DNA from: Robertmurraya korlensis NBRC 107688
GTDB taxonomy: Bacteria > Bacillota > Bacilli > Bacillales > Cytobacillaceae
Direction of reading: 5' to 3'
Length of the DNA: 64,000 bases
Assembly: GCF_001591645.1 (NCBI RefSeq)
Contig: NZ_BCVH01000001.1
Span: 806,001 to 870,000, forward strand
Shown: in pieces, positions 60,795 through 64,000 of the stretch
How positions within the stretch are numbered: the stretch's first letter is position 1
How the letters are laid out: the number at the start of each line of letters is the position of its first letter
Program-made: the position numbers and the translations under genes
Notes under the pieces: generated by a model
Database searches by the model: none
Told to the model about the DNA's origin: nothing
What the model saw: the letters and a program-made list of their open reading frames with translations, nothing else

Positions 60795-60827
60795 AGAAAC
60801 CCCCACATTTTAAAAGTGGGGGTTTAT
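60795..60827. terminator. Terminator inside the convergent gene end
   Basis: AAACCCCCAC pairs with GTGGGGGTTT around ATTTTAAAA. It closes the chemoreceptor unit and also covers the last codons of the minus-strand oxidoreductase. Confidence 0.9.
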
Positions 60828-61727
60828 TAATTGCATTAATAACTTCTGTGATTTCAACGCTTCTTCACCATCAACTAATGGTGTAATATCGTTTGCTACA
60901 CAATGGATAAAATGATAAATGGCATCTTCAAATCCACGCTGTTTTAGGGTGGAATCCCAAGAAGCTGGATAGGAAGTAGAGATGGAATCACTAGCTTCAA
61001 CTTCAGTCATATTCATATTTTTGACGCGTATGATAGCACCGTCAGTGACGAGTTCCAACTGCTCTAACCCCGTACCAGCATTTCGATGCATGGCCGTTGT
61101 CATTTGAAGTCCGTTGGTATTGGAGAATGTGTGCTGAGCAAAAACCATCTCGTTTTTTTCGGAAGTACGGATTGCCCCGTTCTGAACGAACAGTTCACCA
61201 TCAGCCAACCAACGAATGGTATCAACAAGGTGTAAATAATCATCCAGCATTGTAAACTCAACATCGTGAGGCCCTACACTGTTCGCACGATGCTTTTCAA
61301 ACCTGGCCCATGCAAGGTCTTTCGATTGTTCCTTTGCTTTGATATACATAGGAGCAAAACGACGATTAAAGCCTACCATTAATTTGCAGCTTGTTTTGTG
61401 TTGTAACTCAACCAATTTCTCTGCCTGGTCAAGGGTAGCTGCTAATGGCTTATCCACGTATACATGCTTGCCATTTGACAAAAGGGAGGAGATAACATCA
61501 AAATGTGTAGCAGTAGAACTATGAACAAACACCGCATCACACGCATCAGCTACAGCAGTAACACTTGAAAAATCCTCAATTCGATATTGGTTACAAATCA
61601 TTTTTCTCTTTTCTATATTGGGAGTGAAAGCCCCAACGAATTCCCAATTTGTCTCTTTAGACAGAATCGGCAAATATGCCTTTTGTGCTATATTTCCGAG
61701 CCCAACCATGCCAATTTTTACGTTCAA
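60810..61727 (-). CDS. Gfo/Idh/MocA family oxidoreductase
   Basis: The 305-residue NAD(P)-dependent enzyme has the nucleotide motif GMVGLGNIAQKAYLP, the conserved VDKPLA with the catalytic Lys, and the substrate-side segment DDYLHLVDTIRWL. The substrate, probably a sugar or inositol derivative, is unknown. It is a single gene. Its last codons form part of the hairpin shared with the chemoreceptor gene. Confidence 0.87.
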   Translation of the reverse strand: MNVKIGMVGLGNIAQKAYLPILSKETNWEFVGAFTPNIEKRKMICNQYRIEDFSSVTAVADACDAVFVHSSTATHFDVISSLLSNGKHVYVDKPLAATLDQAEKLVELQHKTSCKLMVGFNRRFAPMYIKAKEQSKDLAWARFEKHRANSVGPHDVEFTMLDDYLHLVDTIRWLADGELFVQNGAIRTSEKNEMVFAQHTFSNTNGLQMTTAMHRNAGTGLEQLELVTDGAIIRVKNMNMTEVEASDSISTSYPASWDSTLKQRGFEDAIYHFIHCVANDITPLVDGEEALKSQKLLMQLINPHF

Positions 61728-61925
61728 GTTTTACCACCCTTTGCCATTAATGTACTTCTTTCATCATATAGAGGGAGTGGAACATCCGTCAACTGTTGCT
61801 TGCAATGACTTTCAAATCATTTAAAAAACCCATCTAATTGAATTGATAGGTGGTCGTTTTTATGTAAAAATAAGATATGTTAAAAAATATTACAAAAATT
61901 TAATTCTAGTTAGGTGTGAATATGT

Positions 61926-62726
61926 GTGAAATGTGTTGCCCTTGATTTAGATGGTACTTTGCTCAATTCAGAGCATGAGGTATCTGTTGAAAATGAAAAG
62001 ACAATCCGAAAGCTACAAGAACAAGGGGTAGAGGTCATCTTAAATACGGGACGAGCTTATGCAGATGTCGTTAAAGTAAATGCCATTCGTGAGCTGAATT
62101 GCCCAATTTTAACGTTAAATGGATCTGCACTATATGGCAAGGACGGTTCCTTATTATACGAAACGACCATACCAGTTCCTGTCTACAAACAAATGCTAAC
62201 TCAATTAAAAGAGCTATCTGTTGGAATATTGGTATATACAAATCACGGTGGGTTTCCGTGTACACTTCCAGGATTAAGGGGAAAAAGTGACGAGGAATTA
62301 AAAGAACTATTCCTTACATATGATTATGAACATATCTCACAAATAGAGGATTTGAAGATATTCAAATGCATTGCAGTGGTATCCTATGAAGAGCTTGAGA
62401 GAATTCAAGTCGTAAAAGAGAAGTTATCCGATTTTGAAGAGCTCACTTTAGCTTCCTCTTTCCCAAACAACGTGGAAATCATGTCAAAAGAAGCTCATAA
62501 AGGAAAGGCTATTCAGCGTTATGCTCTGATGCATAATCATGTGTTTTCTGAAATCTACGCATTTGGTGATGGGGGCAATGACTTACCAATGTTCGAGATT
62601 GCAACAGCTTCCATAGCCATGGAAAATGCACCAGATGAAATAAAAGAAAAAGCTACATACGTTACAAAATCGAATGATGAAGATGGTGTATCTCACGCCA
62701 TTTATCATATTTTAAAGCTCTTATAA
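61926..62726 (+). CDS. Cof-type HAD-IIB phosphatase
   Basis: The 266-residue Cof/YidA-like HAD phosphatase has motif I ALDLDGTLLNSEHEV, motif II LNTGRAY and motif III FGDGGNDLPMFEIA, with the IIB cap in between. It dephosphorylates sugar phosphates or flavin nucleotides in known members. It starts with GTG at 61926 and has only AGGTGTG upstream. A single-gene unit. Confidence 0.88.
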   Translation: MKCVALDLDGTLLNSEHEVSVENEKTIRKLQEQGVEVILNTGRAYADVVKVNAIRELNCPILTLNGSALYGKDGSLLYETTIPVPVYKQMLTQLKELSVGILVYTNHGGFPCTLPGLRGKSDEELKELFLTYDYEHISQIEDLKIFKCIAVVSYEELERIQVVKEKLSDFEELTLASSFPNNVEIMSKEAHKGKAIQRYALMHNHVFSEIYAFGDGGNDLPMFEIATASIAMENAPDEIKEKATYVTKSNDEDGVSHAIYHILKLL

Positions 62727-62739
62727 GGAGATACCGGTC

Positions 62740-62782
62740 GTATCCCTCTTGTTTTTGAGCAGGAGGGGGCGATTTTTTATAA
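62740..62782 (+). terminator. Intrinsic terminator
   Basis: CCCTC and GAGGG arms with additional inner pairs are followed by ATTTTTT, just after the HAD gene. Confidence 0.72.
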
Positions 62783-62817
62783 AATTCTTAAAATCATCTT
62801 GTCGTTCTCTAACTTTT

Positions 62818-62950
62818 TTGCGATAATCAGAACTTATTTGCGATTATAAGACACTACTTGCGATTCGAAAAATATATTTGCGATTAAAAATTTTTATTTG
62901 CTATTTTCAGAATTTACTTGCGATTATTAAAATTTACTAGCGATCAATCA
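62818..62950. repeat. 20-nt-period tandem repeat, about 7 copies
   Basis: CGAT or CTAT recurs at 62821, 62841, 62861, 62881, 62901, 62921 and 62941, exactly 20 bases apart. Most copies are preceded by TTG and followed by a variable A/T-rich segment with AGAA and TTAC elements. The array lies directly upstream of the TetR gene at 62978 and holds no ORF. Confidence 0.85.
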
Positions 62951-62977
62951 TTTACTTAAAAATAAAAGGAGGAGCTT

Positions 62978-63586
62978 ATGCCAATCGTTTCCGAGGAGTA
63001 CAAAGAAGAGAAAAAAGAGCAGATTTTAGACAGTGCGTTTGAGTGCTTTGCTAAAAAAGGCTTCCAAACAGCAACAATGGATGATATCGTTGCCCATTCA
63101 GGTATGAGCAAAGGAGCCATCTACAATTATTTTTCAAGTAAGGAAGAAATCTACTTGGACCTCCTAACACGTGCAACCGACAAAAACTTTGTTCAATACA
63201 ATAAACACTTTGCTAAACATCGAACAGCTAGCAGCAAAATGGATTACTTATTTAATGCCTATCTGTCTGCAAACCCGATTGATCGCAATCGTTTAGAATA
63301 CATTGTGGTTTTCTATGAATTTAATCTTCATAGTACAAGAGACCCTGACCTTCTGAAGCAACTTCATGATAGAAAAAGAAAATTAGTTTCCTTAGTTAAT
63401 GACATTATTCAAGAAGGGCAGGAGCAGGGTGAATTCAAACAAGATCTTGCATCTGAACTCTATGCTGAGAGATTTTGGACGATTATTGATGGAGTCAATC
63501 TTCATGCCGTCTATGATGATTTTCCTTATTACGATGTATTAAGGGAATTGAAGGATATGTATTTACAAGAACTAAAGTCGGAATAA
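62978..63586 (+). CDS. TetR family transcriptional regulator
   Basis: The 202-residue regulator has the N-terminal helix-turn-helix ILDSAFECFAKKGFQTATMDDIVAHSGMSKGAIYNYFSSKEEI and an effector domain resembling those with a C-terminal TetR_C domain. GGAGGAGC precedes the ATG. A paralogue begins 11 bases after its stop with almost the same N-terminus (MPIVSEE). The 20-nt repeat array lies 28 bases upstream. Confidence 0.92.
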   Translation: MPIVSEEYKEEKKEQILDSAFECFAKKGFQTATMDDIVAHSGMSKGAIYNYFSSKEEIYLDLLTRATDKNFVQYNKHFAKHRTASSKMDYLFNAYLSANPIDRNRLEYIVVFYEFNLHSTRDPDLLKQLHDRKRKLVSLVNDIIQEGQEQGEFKQDLASELYAERFWTIIDGVNLHAVYDDFPYYDVLRELKDMYLQELKSE

Positions 63587-63597
63587 GGGAGGGTACT

Positions 63598-64000
63598 ATG
63601 CCTATCGTATCTGAAGAACATAAGAGACAAAGAAGAAATCATATTTTATTGAGCGCACAGCATTGCTTTGCGAAAAAGGGCTATCATATTACTTCAATGG
63701 ATCAGCTAGTTCAGCATTCTGGGCTCTCAAGAGGAGCAATTTACAACTATTTTAAAAGCAAAGAAGAGATATACCTAGAGCTTATGAAAGGCGTTGTTAG
63801 TCGGGAAATCGAGCCCATCGAGTCCCATATAAAGACCCTTCCTACAAATATAGAAAAAATCTCCTATTTATTTGATCATTATTATCTGTTAGAACCGATG
63901 TGTGAGGAGCAAAAGGAAGCTTTTTTTGTCCAGCTTGATTTTCAATTGTCAGCTTCTAGAAACTCAGACATGATGAACATTTTAGACGAATTACATAAGG
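63598..64000 (+). CDS. TetR family regulator, 3' end outside window
   Basis: At least 134 residues are visible from the ATG at 63598, behind GGGAGG. The helix-turn-helix is LSAQHCFAKKGYHITSMDQLVQHSGLSRGAIYNYFKSKEEI, clearly paralogous to the gene just upstream, while the effector part diverges. The frame runs off the right edge. Confidence 0.9.
   Translation, partial: MPIVSEEHKRQRRNHILLSAQHCFAKKGYHITSMDQLVQHSGLSRGAIYNYFKSKEEIYLELMKGVVSREIEPIESHIKTLPTNIEKISYLFDHYYLLEPMCEEQKEAFFVQLDFQLSASRNSDMMNILDELHK

Noticed and set aside
61810-61855. Hairpin ACCCATC...GATAGGTGG as a terminator
   Set aside because: Pairing is broken by mismatches and no gene on either strand ends there.
62818-62950. CRISPR array or plasmid iterons
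   Set aside because: Units are only 20 bases with no spacer structure, and no replication gene is nearby.

Overview
The window is low-GC, gene-dense DNA from an endospore-former of the Bacillaceae (Bacillus sensu lato). Support for this: strong AGGAGG-type ribosome binding sites with frequent TTG/GTG starts, short hairpin-plus-T terminators after most units, YkkCD, YqhV, YitT, DUF3231 and FusB homologues, AraR-like operators, a SigD-like promoter, and preQ1-I, guanidine-I and two TPP riboswitches. I see no rRNA, tRNA, insertion sequence, prophage or CRISPR array. The organism appears motile (three chemoreceptors) and secretes enzymes acting on polysaccharide and phosphate esters. I cannot name the species.

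Layout. 1-4.2 kb: end of a giant secreted metallophosphoesterase and a Lin0512-family protein. 4.38-4.83 kb: a 52-nt tandem repeat. 4.9-9.8 kb: secreted esterase, a sulfonate-type ABC permease/ATPase pair without a binding protein, a secreted protein made of 28-residue repeats, and a sigma factor gene next to a clpP. 9.8-12.7 kb: guanidine-riboswitch SMR exporter pair, then preQ1-riboswitch queCDE. 12.8-23 kb: two MFS exporters, an arabinanase with AraR-like operators and a frameshift in its C-terminal lectin-like domain, SGNH hydrolase, DinB, a glycerol-1-phosphate dehydrogenase/HAD pair and a 2-hydroxyacid dehydrogenase. 23-29.6 kb: a chemoreceptor paired with a xylose-type binding lipoprotein, a MATE exporter and a second chemoreceptor.

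29.7-42.1 kb is the thiamin region. A first TPP riboswitch precedes thiM-thiE-thiD. A second precedes an 11-gene operon: thiG-thiH-(LuxE-like)-(LuxC-like)-ABC ATPase-permease-binding protein-SDR-tenI-thiS-thiF. The standard thiazole genes enclose a six-gene block that looks like a carboxylic-acid import and reduction system: activation by LuxE-like, reduction to aldehyde by LuxC-like, reduction to alcohol by the SDR. No luxAB is present. My inference is that it salvages an oxidised pyrimidine or thiazole precursor of thiamin. This is the best candidate for an undescribed system here.

42-64 kb: a LysM/GH18 glucosaminidase with a secreted partner, HAD, FusB, TetR, GNAT, a CrtI-like oxidoreductase, YitT, MFS, a complete sulfonate ABC operon (binding protein, permease, ATPase), YqhV, a 56-residue zinc-ribbon protein, two DUF3231 proteins, an ArsR-like regulator with a hydrolase, an ATP-synthase-c-like membrane protein, GrpB, a CHASE4-like chemoreceptor, a Gfo/Idh/MocA oxidoreductase, a Cof-type HAD phosphatase, a 20-nt-period repeat, and two tandem TetR genes, the last cut by the window edge. 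All functional calls come from reading motifs and gene order by eye; no database search was run.
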